A stretch of 64,000 nt of DNA from Candidatus Bathyarchaeota archaeon (GTDB lineage Archaea > Thermoproteota > Bathyarchaeia > Bathyarchaeales > DTEX01). The stretch is from positions 1 to 64,000 of the forward strand of contig JAGTRI010000005.1 of assembly GCA_018397065.1 (NCBI GenBank). Reading direction: 5' to 3'. The notes beneath the pieces are model-generated. The model searched no databases. It was given only the letters and a program-made list of their open reading frames with translations, and was not told the DNA's origin. A program made the position numbers and the translations under genes. This document shows positions 39,899 to 49,500 of this stretch, piece after piece (position 1 is the first letter of the stretch; each line of letters begins with the position of its first letter).

Positions 39899-40936
39899 CT
39901 AATCGATTCTTTGGACTTTTATTCGGTTCAGAATTTCCTGTCCTTGTTCGTCGAGAATCTTTTTCACGTTGCGTTCTGTTACAGCTGTGGTTGTTCCCAC
40001 CATTGTTACGCAAGCTGCGCCTGCGGCTTCGCCCTCCAAAAGAACGATTGGCAAATCCTCGACCGGGATGTCAGAGATTTCAAACCTTTTTTTGCCTATT
40101 GTTTTAAGTAGTCCACTAATTATGCCTGCGCACATAGCGTCGCCTGCACCCGTAGGATCGACTACTTGAACCTTGAAAGACGGCATCTCAAAAAGCAAGT
40201 TCTGCGACATAGCAACCAGCCCTTTTTCTCCCATACTTATAACTACGAAATTTGCACCTTTCTCAATCAAAACCTGGGCTGCCTTTCTAGGGTCATCCTT
40301 ACCCGTCATACCTTTAGCTTCATCCTGGTTACAATGAAATATGTCCGTAAACTTGAGCGAAGGAAAAATTAGGTCCCACCCTCGTTTGTAAGGCTTAACT
40401 ATGTCTAAGAAAGTTAAACAGTTCATGTCCTTCGCCTTTTGGAGAACCATCGGTAGATCCTCGTCGAACCTTCCGGTGAATCCGATTCCGCCGGTATACA
40501 GCACAGCTGGTTCTTCGTCCTCTAAAACTGAGAGTACATATTCTGGGCTTAAATGCCAGTTTGCTCCAATGTCTACGTGAAACCTTCTGTCTTCTCCTGA
40601 AACCACGAGAACCATATCTTTTGATGTACCAGCGTTCTTTACTCTTTGAAGATGCGTGACCAAACTGTGACTTTTTAGCAAGTTTTCCAGAAAGTCGCCG
40701 AAAACGTCTTCTCCCACTGCGCCCACGCAGCTGACCTCTCCTTGTTGCAATCCCAGTTTCCTAAGGTCTATTGAAACGTTTCCTGCGTGTCCACCCATGT
40801 GTACCTCAATTCCGCGCGAAGCAAAAGTCAGTTCACCTGGGCTTGAAATTTTAGGCAAATCAGCAGCGATTATGTCAACCACAAGAATTCCTGCGCATGT
40901 AACCTGCAACCTAACATTACTCCAAACAGTTCTCAA
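39899..40936 (-). CDS. PfkB-family carbohydrate kinase
   Basis: GGHAGNVSIDLRKLGL; DPTGAGDAMCAGIISGLL anion-hole motif. Confidence 0.9.
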   Translation of the reverse strand: MRTVWSNVRLQVTCAGILVVDIIAADLPKISSPGELTFASRGIEVHMGGHAGNVSIDLRKLGLQQGEVSCVGAVGEDVFGDFLENLLKSHSLVTHLQRVKNAGTSKDMVLVVSGEDRRFHVDIGANWHLSPEYVLSVLEDEEPAVLYTGGIGFTGRFDEDLPMVLQKAKDMNCLTFLDIVKPYKRGWDLIFPSLKFTDIFHCNQDEAKGMTGKDDPRKAAQVLIEKGANFVVISMGEKGLVAMSQNLLFEMPSFKVQVVDPTGAGDAMCAGIISGLLKTIGKKRFEISDIPVEDLPIVLLEGEAAGAACVTMVGTTTAVTERNVKKILDEQGQEILNRIKVQRID

Positions 40937-40983
40937 TAGTTAGTAGACACAAAATCATTTATTGTTTTCTGGAACCTTCTTTT

Positions 40984-42015
40984 TCAGTATTCCGACCAGC
41001 CTTCAAGCGCCCTTTTTGCGTAGCCTCGTATGTATTCACGTGCGCGAGCTACCTCCTCTTTCTTTGTAAGTTCTCTGAGTTTTTCTTTGCCCGCTGGGCT
41101 TTGAGCCGTTTTGAGGCACTTTGTAAGCAGTTCCTCATTTACTTCGCCGTCCTTTGTTGTGACTGCGATGTTTTCCTCAAGTTCAGACATTGTGTTGGTT
41201 CCAGGGACAATTGTGCTGACTTCAGGAGACTTAAGTATCCACTTAAGGGCGGTTTGGGCTGGCGTAAAAACGCCTTTTTCGTAGTTGTCTGGAACAAAAT
41301 TTGTAAACGGAATTCCGTAGTACGGCCAACAAAAAGGTTTCATGACGACTACGCCGACTTCTAAGGCTTTACACAATGGAAACAATGTTTGCTTAGCGTC
41401 GTTGCGGTGAAAGTTGTAGGGAACCATAGCCGAGTCGAAGCAGTCAAACTTCCTTATTAACTCGGCGACGAAGCCTGTTTGGTGGTCAGCAACGCCTATA
41501 GCTTTGATTTTCCCTTGTTCTTTAATTTCTCTAAGCACGTTGATGACAAATTCGAATCTTTCACGCGAATAGCCCGCTGACGGTATGTGAACATTGTAGA
41601 CATCTATGTACCCTGTGTTCAGAATCTTAAGTCTCTGCTCAACTCCACTAATAAGGGTGTCTCTCCACCTAGCTTTTGGAGTCGACTGCAACCTCGCCAA
41701 AGGAGTCATCATCTCCGCAGCCACGTAGACCTTGTTTCTCAGACCAAGAGTCTTAAGAGCCAAGCCTAGAGACTGGCATTCTTCAATGACGCCTGTGTCA
41801 AAATAGTTTACCCCAGCCTCGATGGCGCGTTTAATGAGGTTGTTTCTCGGAGCTTGCGTGCTAATCATCTCCTCCTCTTCTATAAGCTGTTCAGGCTCCC
41901 TTTTTCCAGGAAAGTGGTATGGGTTAAGAAAACGTGCGTATTCGTGTCCTCCAAGCCCAATTTCTGAAACCTTGAATCCTGTTCTGCCTAAAATGTGATA
42001 CCTCATCATGTTCAC
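40984..42015 (-). CDS. Aldo/keto reductase
   Basis: YHILGRTGFKVSEIGLGGHEYARF; NYFDTGVIEECQSLGLALK; IKAIGVADHQ; VVMKPFCWPY. Confidence 0.88.
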   Translation of the reverse strand: MNMMRYHILGRTGFKVSEIGLGGHEYARFLNPYHFPGKREPEQLIEEEEMISTQAPRNNLIKRAIEAGVNYFDTGVIEECQSLGLALKTLGLRNKVYVAAEMMTPLARLQSTPKARWRDTLISGVEQRLKILNTGYIDVYNVHIPSAGYSRERFEFVINVLREIKEQGKIKAIGVADHQTGFVAELIRKFDCFDSAMVPYNFHRNDAKQTLFPLCKALEVGVVVMKPFCWPYYGIPFTNFVPDNYEKGVFTPAQTALKWILKSPEVSTIVPGTNTMSELEENIAVTTKDGEVNEELLTKCLKTAQSPAGKEKLRELTKKEEVARAREYIRGYAKRALEGWSEY

Positions 42016-42109
42016 CGCAATTTCGCACTGAAATTGTAAAATTAGTAGACACTTATAATAAACTCTTTCACTCTATATTCAAACCATTTCCATTCAAGGA
42101 ACCTAAGAA

Positions 42110-42927
42110 ATGCCTGAGCTTCCTGAATTACTGTGATAGCCTCACAGGTGCACAGGAAACTTTATGGGGAAACGGTTGCTGAAGCTGAATCGAGGCAGCC
42201 GAAAAACCTTAACATGCCTGTGGCACAGTTTGTTGAAACCATTAAAGGTAAAACTGTTCGTGAAGTGACAAGCAAGGGTAAATGGATGTTTCTTAAGCTT
42301 GAGCCCTCGCTCTTTTTGCTTATTAACCTCGGGATGTACGGTGAACTTCTCTACTATGTCAACAGGCAAAAACTGCCTGAACGCTACCAGTTTAAACTGA
42401 AATTTTCTGATGGAAGCGGGTTCACGATATTCTTTTCGTGGTTTGGATACGTTCACCTTGTCGCTGAAAAGGATTTGAAAAAGCATAGGTTGACGGCTAA
42501 TCTTGGAGCTAATCCTTTAAGCAGCGATTTTTGTTTTGAACGGTTAGAGGACTTGCTCTCGTCGAAGAAGAAGACGAGGATAAGAAAATTCTTGCTGGAT
42601 CAAAAGAGCATATCAGGTATCGGAAACGTGTACGTGCAAGACATACTCTTTCAAAGCAGATTGCATTCAAACCGCGAAATCTCAACTTTGCCACAAAAGG
42701 AGAAACAAGACATAAATAACGCAATAAGAGATGTGTTGAACCTCAGCATCCAGCATGGCGGTTTAGCTTACGAGAAAGACTTCTACGGGCAGAAAGGCAA
42801 GTTTGACAGAACAAAATTTCTAGTCGGCTACAAAGAAGGTAGATCTTGCCCTGTTTGTGGAACGATAATTAAAAAAATTAAGGCTGGCAGCACCTCGTCA
42901 TATATTTGCCCGAGCTGCCAACGATGA
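42110..42927 (+). CDS. Formamidopyrimidine-DNA glycosylase (Fpg/Nei family) with apparent 1-nt frameshift after MPELPE
   Basis: ORF 42133-42927 (GTG start, VIASQVHRKLYGETV...; H2TH and zinc finger CPVCGTIIKKIKAGSTSSYICPSCQR intact); canonical ATGCCTGAGCTTCCTGAA at 42110 is out of frame by one base. Confidence 0.85.
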
Positions 42928-43003
42928 ACTGGCCTGAGTGCTTGGCTATTTCGACCTAGGAAGGCTGAACACAATTTATATCGCGAGTGGCAATCGTTCT
43001 TAC

Positions 43004-44509
43004 TTACTGTACCCTTTCCCATATTGGCGGAATTCTTTTCTGAGCTTCAGAACCGAGGATTATGGGTTTTACGCCGCTTAGTTCGCAGAGGTACTCAAGC
43101 CTGCGAAGGTGGTTTCCTGCAACTGCAAGTATGTGGTTGCTTGGGAACAGCTTAATGAATTCGTCGAACCCGCAATGCAGCCGCGCGTGAACGTGAGGCC
43201 AGGTTGGGTTAGTTTCCTCGTTTAGGACTTTCCTCTCTTCAGGAGGCAGGTCTAAAGCCTCGCCTAAAACGATAACCATGTAAAGCTTGTCGTCCCATAA
43301 GCCGAGACGGGCAAACGTTAACTCGCCTGGCGCAGCGTCAAACTCCACTGAGGCTCCACCTGCCTTAAAGTAGTACTCTAAAGCTGGGTGAAACGTGACC
43401 TTTCTAAAGTTCTCTTCAGGTTTCATGCTTCTCGCTGCGTACCAGCTCGCGTGATTTCCAGAATTGCAGAAGTCCCAAATGTCCTTGTCAGAGTGGTAAA
43501 GCCGAACGTCCATGAAGAGTACAGGCAGCCCTCCAGTTACGTATTTAAGCAGCTGCATTGTTACCGCAGCAAGGGAGTCAGCCTCAGTTGCGCAGACCGT
43601 TGTTTCTTTTGGCCCATTCCAGTCGTAAGGGTCGTTCATAAGCATCTCGGGAACGTCTCCAAGGCAAACGTGCTCTGTTAGTTCACGCTGCCCCTTCAGT
43701 CCACAAAAATCGAATCCTTTCTCTTTATTAACCATCTTCATAGCTAAGTACAGCTTAATCTGGGTCTTCAGGGTTTCTTTGGTAAGCATTTTTCCGTCGT
43801 ACTTCAGCCGCGGTCCAAGGAGGTGTTCGAACCACCTGAGCCCTTTCTCAACCTCGTTTGGGTCAACCTCTTCCATCTTCTTCACGAGGAGAAGCTGGTC
43901 AATCTGGCGAACCGTTACGCCAAAGGCCTTAATAGTCGGGACAAGGTGGAAATAGCCGGTTTCCATGCCCATCGAGTGACCTCCGTACATGCCGTAAACC
44001 TCGTTCTGTATGGTTGTGTAAGCCTGAGAAGCATAGACCCAGTCGATGACCTTCGCCTGAGTTTCAGGGTCATCCATACCACCAACTATGCGTTGGGTCC
44101 TTATTCCAGCCTGCCTTAAAGCGCCGTCTGTAGCGAGAAGACCAACGTTTCCAGGAAACTTTCCGCTGTTATTCGAAAGGCACAGTATAGGCTTGTCTCG
44201 GCCTAGGCTGTTTATGAAGGGCCACACTAGGAAAGGAAAGTTCCACACATAAAAGCAGAGAATAACCTGTTTACAGTTTGCCTTTGAAAGTTCAGCTCCG
44301 ACTTTTTGCGCAGACCTGACTGAGGTTATAGTTTCAGAGCCTGTGACCACTTCAGGAGATGAACCGTCGACGCTTTTTACGCCTTTTCGGATTATTTCAG
44401 CCCATTTTTCAACAACTTCCATGCATTCACGGTTGTTCGCTTTCCAAACGTGCTCCCTTTCGTCGTTCAACATGGCAATGCCAATAGCCGTGTTCTTCAT
44501 ATTCATCAC
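43004..44509 (-). CDS. L-fucose/L-arabinose isomerase-family protein
   Basis: NEVYGMYGGHSMGMETGYF, VCATEADSLAAVTMQLLKYVTGGLPVLFMDVRLY, CNSGNHASWYA. Confidence 0.82.
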   Translation of the reverse strand: MMNMKNTAIGIAMLNDEREHVWKANNRECMEVVEKWAEIIRKGVKSVDGSSPEVVTGSETITSVRSAQKVGAELSKANCKQVILCFYVWNFPFLVWPFINSLGRDKPILCLSNNSGKFPGNVGLLATDGALRQAGIRTQRIVGGMDDPETQAKVIDWVYASQAYTTIQNEVYGMYGGHSMGMETGYFHLVPTIKAFGVTVRQIDQLLLVKKMEEVDPNEVEKGLRWFEHLLGPRLKYDGKMLTKETLKTQIKLYLAMKMVNKEKGFDFCGLKGQRELTEHVCLGDVPEMLMNDPYDWNGPKETTVCATEADSLAAVTMQLLKYVTGGLPVLFMDVRLYHSDKDIWDFCNSGNHASWYAARSMKPEENFRKVTFHPALEYYFKAGGASVEFDAAPGELTFARLGLWDDKLYMVIVLGEALDLPPEERKVLNEETNPTWPHVHARLHCGFDEFIKLFPSNHILAVAGNHLRRLEYLCELSGVKPIILGSEAQKRIPPIWERVQ

Positions 44510-44617
44510 TATACCTAATAGTTAAGGCAAACACAATTAAAGCGTTACGTGAACAAAACAAAGATCTACGAGAAAGAAACTTGATTTTTTTCTTCTTGTC
44601 AAAAATGTTGTTTTTAG

Positions 44618-44747
44618 CGGGCCCGGAGGGAATTGAACCCTCGACCTACGGGTTTCTCTGCAGGTTGCGGCTAGATGCTTAAGAGCTTCAGCCCAGCATT
44701 TCCTGTCTTCGCTGGTCCGCCGCTCTACCTTGCTAAGCTACGGGCCC
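44618..44747 (-). tRNA. Intron-containing tRNA, best reading tRNA-Lys(CTT) with two introns (44687-44716 and 44653-44678)
   Basis: Acceptor GGGCCCG/CGGGCCC + G73; D arm GCTTAGCAAGGTAGAGC; T arm GAGGG TTCAATT CCCTC; removing 30 and 26 nt gives anticodon arm GCGGG-CTCTTAA-CCCGT and a 74-nt tRNA. Confidence 0.75.
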
Positions 44748-44915
44748 ATTTTGGTTCGACGATTAGGTAACTTGCAATAATTGCTAAATAACTTTTTCCT
44801 TACGTGCGCATGCAAAAATATTCGTGTTGAATGAATTTGTCGATTTTGTCTGGGGAAGAGGCATATTTCCATATAAATAGGGTCTAACAAAAGGAGTTGT
44901 TGGTGGTGTTTAGGT

Positions 44916-45722
44916 TTGGGTGAGCTCGTGTTTGTCGGAATGGGGCTTTATGACGAGAAAGGCGTCTCTTTTTGTGGACTGGAGGAGGCTAAAACCTCAG
45001 ATTTTGTTTTCGCCGAGTTTTATACAAGCCTCATGACTGGACTGTCCTTGGAGAGGCTTGAGAGGATGCTTGGGAAAGAGGTCCTTGTTGTTTCACGTAA
45101 AACCTTGGAAGACGACAACGGTGAACCCATTCTGCAGAAAGCCGAGAAACTTAAGGTCGTCTTTCTAGTTCCAGGAGACCCGTTAATCGCGACCACTCAT
45201 GTTGACCTTAGAATTAGAGCTGAGAAGCGTGGAATAAAAACCAGAATTGTGCACGGCGCGTCAATCGTTTCAGCAGCCATGGGGCTTTCGGGGCTTCAAA
45301 ACTACAGGTTTGGGCGAAGCGTCACGGTTCCGTTTTCCGAACCTGGCGGCGTCTATGAGACGCCTTACAATGTTGTCGCGGAGAACAAGTCGCGAGACCT
45401 GCACACCTTGTGTTTTTTGGACATAAGGGTTGAGGAGGAAAGGTTCATGACCGCTCAGGAGGCTCTTAGGATTCTTTTGCTGCTTGAGGAAAAAAACAAG
45501 ATGCATGCTGTAACCCTAGACAGCTTAGCTGTGGGCATAGCTAGAGCTGGAGCTGAGAACGCGGTAGTGAAAGCTGACAGTGTAAAGTCGCTTCTAAACT
45601 ACAATTTCGGCAGCCCGCCGCACACGCTTGTTTTCCCAGCGGAAAGGCTTCACTTCGTGGAAGCAGATGCTCTTGTAAAACTGGCAGGTGCTCCTGAAAG
45701 GGTAAAGAAGATGGCTAGGTGA
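44916..45722 (+). CDS. dphB: Diphthine synthase
   Basis: LVFVGMGLYDEKGVSFCGLEEAKTSDFVFAEFYTSLM; VPGDPLIATTHVDLRIRAEKRGIKTRIVHGASI; YNVVAENKSRDLHTLCFLDI. Confidence 0.95.
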   Translation: MGELVFVGMGLYDEKGVSFCGLEEAKTSDFVFAEFYTSLMTGLSLERLERMLGKEVLVVSRKTLEDDNGEPILQKAEKLKVVFLVPGDPLIATTHVDLRIRAEKRGIKTRIVHGASIVSAAMGLSGLQNYRFGRSVTVPFSEPGGVYETPYNVVAENKSRDLHTLCFLDIRVEEERFMTAQEALRILLLLEEKNKMHAVTLDSLAVGIARAGAENAVVKADSVKSLLNYNFGSPPHTLVFPAERLHFVEADALVKLAGAPERVKKMAR

Positions 45723-45725
45723 AGA

Positions 45726-45986
45726 ATGTTGGCACTTGAGGAACTAGCTGCGAAATACATTCAAAAGACTGAGCGGGTTTTAAGTCTGCTTAAGTCAGTT
45801 AATGTTTCTGTTTTTCCTGATGAAAAGAAAGTTTACGCAGTTGTTGACGAGGCGAAAAGATATCTTGAGGACGCGAAGTATTATTACGAGGAGAAGCGGT
45901 TCGAAACAAGCCTGGTTTCAGTGGCCTACTGCGAGGGGCTGCTGGACTCCTTAAGGATGCTTGGATACGTCGAGTTCACGTGGTAG
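45726..45986 (+). CDS. DUF357 family protein
   Basis: Short helical protein VDEAKRYLEDAKYYYEEKRFETSLVSVAYCEGLLDSLRMLG, placed between dphB and ribL. Confidence 0.8.
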   Translation: MLALEELAAKYIQKTERVLSLLKSVNVSVFPDEKKVYAVVDEAKRYLEDAKYYYEEKRFETSLVSVAYCEGLLDSLRMLGYVEFTW

Positions 45987-45999
45987 GAGAAACAGAGAA

Positions 46000-46467
46000 A
46001 TGGCGGAGGAAAAAAAGGGAAAGGTTGTCTTAGCCTCAGGAGCGTTTGATCTGCTGCATTACGGCCACGTTTATTACTTGACCGAAGCAAAAAAGGCTGG
46101 AGGAGAAAATGCCAAGCTAGTCGTCATCGTTGCGAAAGACAAGACGGTTGAAAAGTTAAAGGGTAACAAGCCCATCATTCCAGAGGACCAGCGGAGGGCC
46201 GTGGTAGAGTCTTTGAAAGTCGTCGACGAGGCGATCCTAGGCTATGAGGACATGGACATGCTTCGGGTTATAGAAAAGGTTAAGCCCGACATCATCGCCC
46301 TAGGCTACGACGAGGAAAGAATCGAAAGAGATCTCAAAAAACTTTTAGAAGAAAAGAAGATCAACATCAAAGTTGTGAGGATCAACCAGTTCACAGAAAA
46401 AGACCTCGTTAGCTCATCGAAAATAAAGCGGAAAATAATCGAAAACTACCACGCGAACGTGACCTAG
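46000..46467 (+). CDS. ribL: FAD synthase / cytidylyltransferase-like protein (RibL type)
   Basis: ASGAFDLLHYGHVYYLTEAKKAGG HxGH motif; ALGYDEE; SSSKIKRKI. ATG 46000 likely start. Confidence 0.85.
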   Translation: MAEEKKGKVVLASGAFDLLHYGHVYYLTEAKKAGGENAKLVVIVAKDKTVEKLKGNKPIIPEDQRRAVVESLKVVDEAILGYEDMDMLRVIEKVKPDIIALGYDEERIERDLKKLLEEKKINIKVVRINQFTEKDLVSSSKIKRKIIENYHANVT

Positions 46468-46537
46468 TTCTGTTTATACTAAGATTCCATTATGGAAATA
46501 AGAAAAAAGAAGAATATTGATTGACGGAATTACGTGT

Positions 46538-49500
46538 TTACTTGTGGATTACTATGCTGCCGCCTGAAATAACAGTTGACAAGTCTGCAGTGTCTGGATC
46601 GCCAAGTTGGTTGTCGTAGACTGTCACGCCTGTTTCTATGTCCCAAATTCTTATTCTAAACATGTCTCCATCCTTGGATCCGCCGTCGATGATTGATAGA
46701 ATGAAGCCGTAGTCTCCCGCGCCATTAACTGTGCCTGATCCCTTGCATATTGCTTTGTTTCCTGAAACCACCAGCCAATCGTAGCATGCGCCCTTAAATT
46801 TAAAGCCTGCAACAGGAAGGAGGAACTCGATGTTTCCTGTTGGAACACTTGCGCCTTTATGATAATTTGAAACAAAGGCGAAGGTTGCTTTACCTTTAAG
46901 CGCAGGGTCAGCTGCGTATGCGCCTGCTGGTGACTGTATCCAGCCGCCTCCTGTGATGAAACCTGCACTTGGATTGTAAACTATAACGTACTCAAACTTT
47001 GCTGTGCCAAAATCGCCATAATCATCCATAACAGTAAGCGTCACAGTGTAAACGCCGGCTGCGGTGTAAGCATGTTGACCTTTGACTAGGCCACTTCCCT
47101 CCGTCTCTAATATGGTACCAGCGGAACTTGTTCCGTCGCCCCAATCCCAAATAGCCGTGTGGCTGTCAAGGAACCCTTGGTCAGTGAAATTTGCGTTGGC
47201 AGTTATTTGTGTGTTTATCAACAAGGGGTCTGCTGAGGCAACTACTTGGCTAAGGACTGGTGCCACGTTCCTCACGGTGACAATGAAAGAATCCGAGGAT
47301 GATCCTCCGTCGTCATCTGTGACTGTTAGTGTAACCGTGTAGGTGCCTTCATTGTCGTACTTGTGGGTAGGTGTTAATGATCCGGTGCAGGTTGATCCGT
47401 CGCCGAAGCTCCATGTGACGGTATGAGTGTCTGCTGTTCCTGGATCCGAGAAGTTGCCCGCAAAGTTTACAAGTTCTCCTTCATTGACAAGATGGTTCTC
47501 ACCTGCCTCCACGTTTGGAGCTACGTTGAGTACTGAGACGGTTACTGTCGCGGTGTCTGTTGAGCTGTAAAGGTCTATGACTTTAACTGAGGCAGTGACA
47601 ACTCCGTCGTCTATTGCAGGTATAGAAACAATAGATCCGTGAGCGTCATCATATTCTCCGTCGGAATCCAGATCCCAGTCGTAGGCAGTGATTGTTCCGT
47701 CAGGGTCATATGATCCTGTTGCGTCTAGCTGTATTTGTTCTCCTTCGTTGACGCTCTCTGGACAAGATATGGAGGCTACGGGAGGTTTGTTGATGCTGAA
47801 GGTTATTGTTGACGGGGCTTCCTGGTTTCCTGCTATATCTGTGGAGTAGAAAGAAACTGTGTGGTCTCCTGCTGTTGATACTGTTAATGTAGTTCCCTCT
47901 GTGGAGGTTGCTCCGTTAAGTGAATAATAGGTGCGGTTAACTCCTGAAGTTTCGTCGACGGCCTGTAAGTTGACCACAACGTCTGAGATGTATATTCCGC
48001 TGGGCGCCTGCTCGCCTACTAAGATAGCGGTCGTTTGAGGTGGCGTTTTATCAATCTTGATTGTTGTCTGCTTTGTTGACTCTATGTTTCCAGCCTTGTC
48101 TATTGAGTAGTACATGATTGTGTTGACTCCATCTTGGCTTACTGTCAATGCACCCATGCTGATTTCTTGACGTACGCTTCTCTGTATTGTAACGTTGTCG
48201 AATTGAACAATAGCACTTTGACCATAATCTGCCCAAGCGATTAGACCAAATTTGCCATTTGTTGCTTCAGGATCAAAAAACAGCATTCCTTCCAGCCAGT
48301 AAGTATCTAGCGACTTTACAGTTATTTGGAATATGCCGCCAACTTTTTTCACCGAAAGTGCATACCATTTATTAGGCCGCATTGAACCGGAAAAATACCG
48401 CCGTAGTACAATCACACCGTTCTTGACAACTAACAGATATGATTCCCCGTAGTTTATACGAACTGCATAGTAGCTATTTGTTGATTGGTCGTACCCGAAA
48501 ATTAGTCCCCCTCCCTGCATATTCCAACCTTGAAACTTCACATAGGCGGTTAAATTCCAATCGTCAAGCAAATCCGAGCCTGAAATTAGAGACTTAGCTA
48601 CGACACCTGCGCCTGAACTTACATTGTAAATGCCATTGTTGATTGTCCATGCTCCGCTCTCAACGATCCACTCCTGCTTTGCAGATGAGAAATCATCGTA
48701 GAACAGGGTCTGCGGTTGATAGCCAAGGTCTTTGTAGTAAGTCTGCCATTCGCCTCCATTAACTGCAACCTTGGTTTCCACAGTGGCTCCATCTGTAAGG
48801 TCGTTTGTCAAGTCACTACCGTGCAGTGAAATTTGGACGTCTGAGGTGTACCAGCCATTCTGACCTAAAACGCCATCGTCTATGTTGACTTCTGTTTCTG
48901 GGCTTTGGTTGTCTCTGTTATAAAGAGAGACATAGTAACTGGCTGCATAGTATTTACTGATCCACATTCCGCCTTTTGGATTAGGCTTGACTTGCGAAGG
49001 TACAAATGGGTACAAGTTGATTTCATGGATTACTGTTTTGGTGCTGGGGTCGAAGAGAAGTATCCTTCTATTGCCTGAATGGGTGTCGGTTATCCATATT
49101 ATGCCTTGTTGGTCTACGTCTAACATATGGTCGCTTTGGTCTTGTATTGGAAAAATGTTGATTTGTTCTATTCTGTTGGTTTTGGGGTCATATTTTACGA
49201 ATGGGTAAATGCCCCATGAATGACCATTTGCCAGAATCATCCAAACCATTCCAGAGTTGTCGACGCACAGGCTTCGTGGAAAAAGTGAGGCTTCAATAAG
49301 AGGTATTTTATATCTTGTATATTTCTTGGTGGCAATGTCGAACTTGTAGATGTACTGAAATCCTGCTCTTATCCAAATATTACCTTGACCGTCCACATAT
49401 TTTGCTTCGATATTGCAGACATCTGGTGTTGGATACACCATCAAAGCGTTAGTTACAGGATTGTATTCGTAAAGACATCTATAATCACCGTAGCCAGGAG

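Noticed and set aside
44618-44747. Class II tRNA (Leu/Ser) with long variable arm CCTGC...GTAGG and one intron
   Set aside because: The anticodon stem would carry an A-G mismatch and lack T33 plus a valid anticodon; the two-intron Lys reading restores all conserved positions
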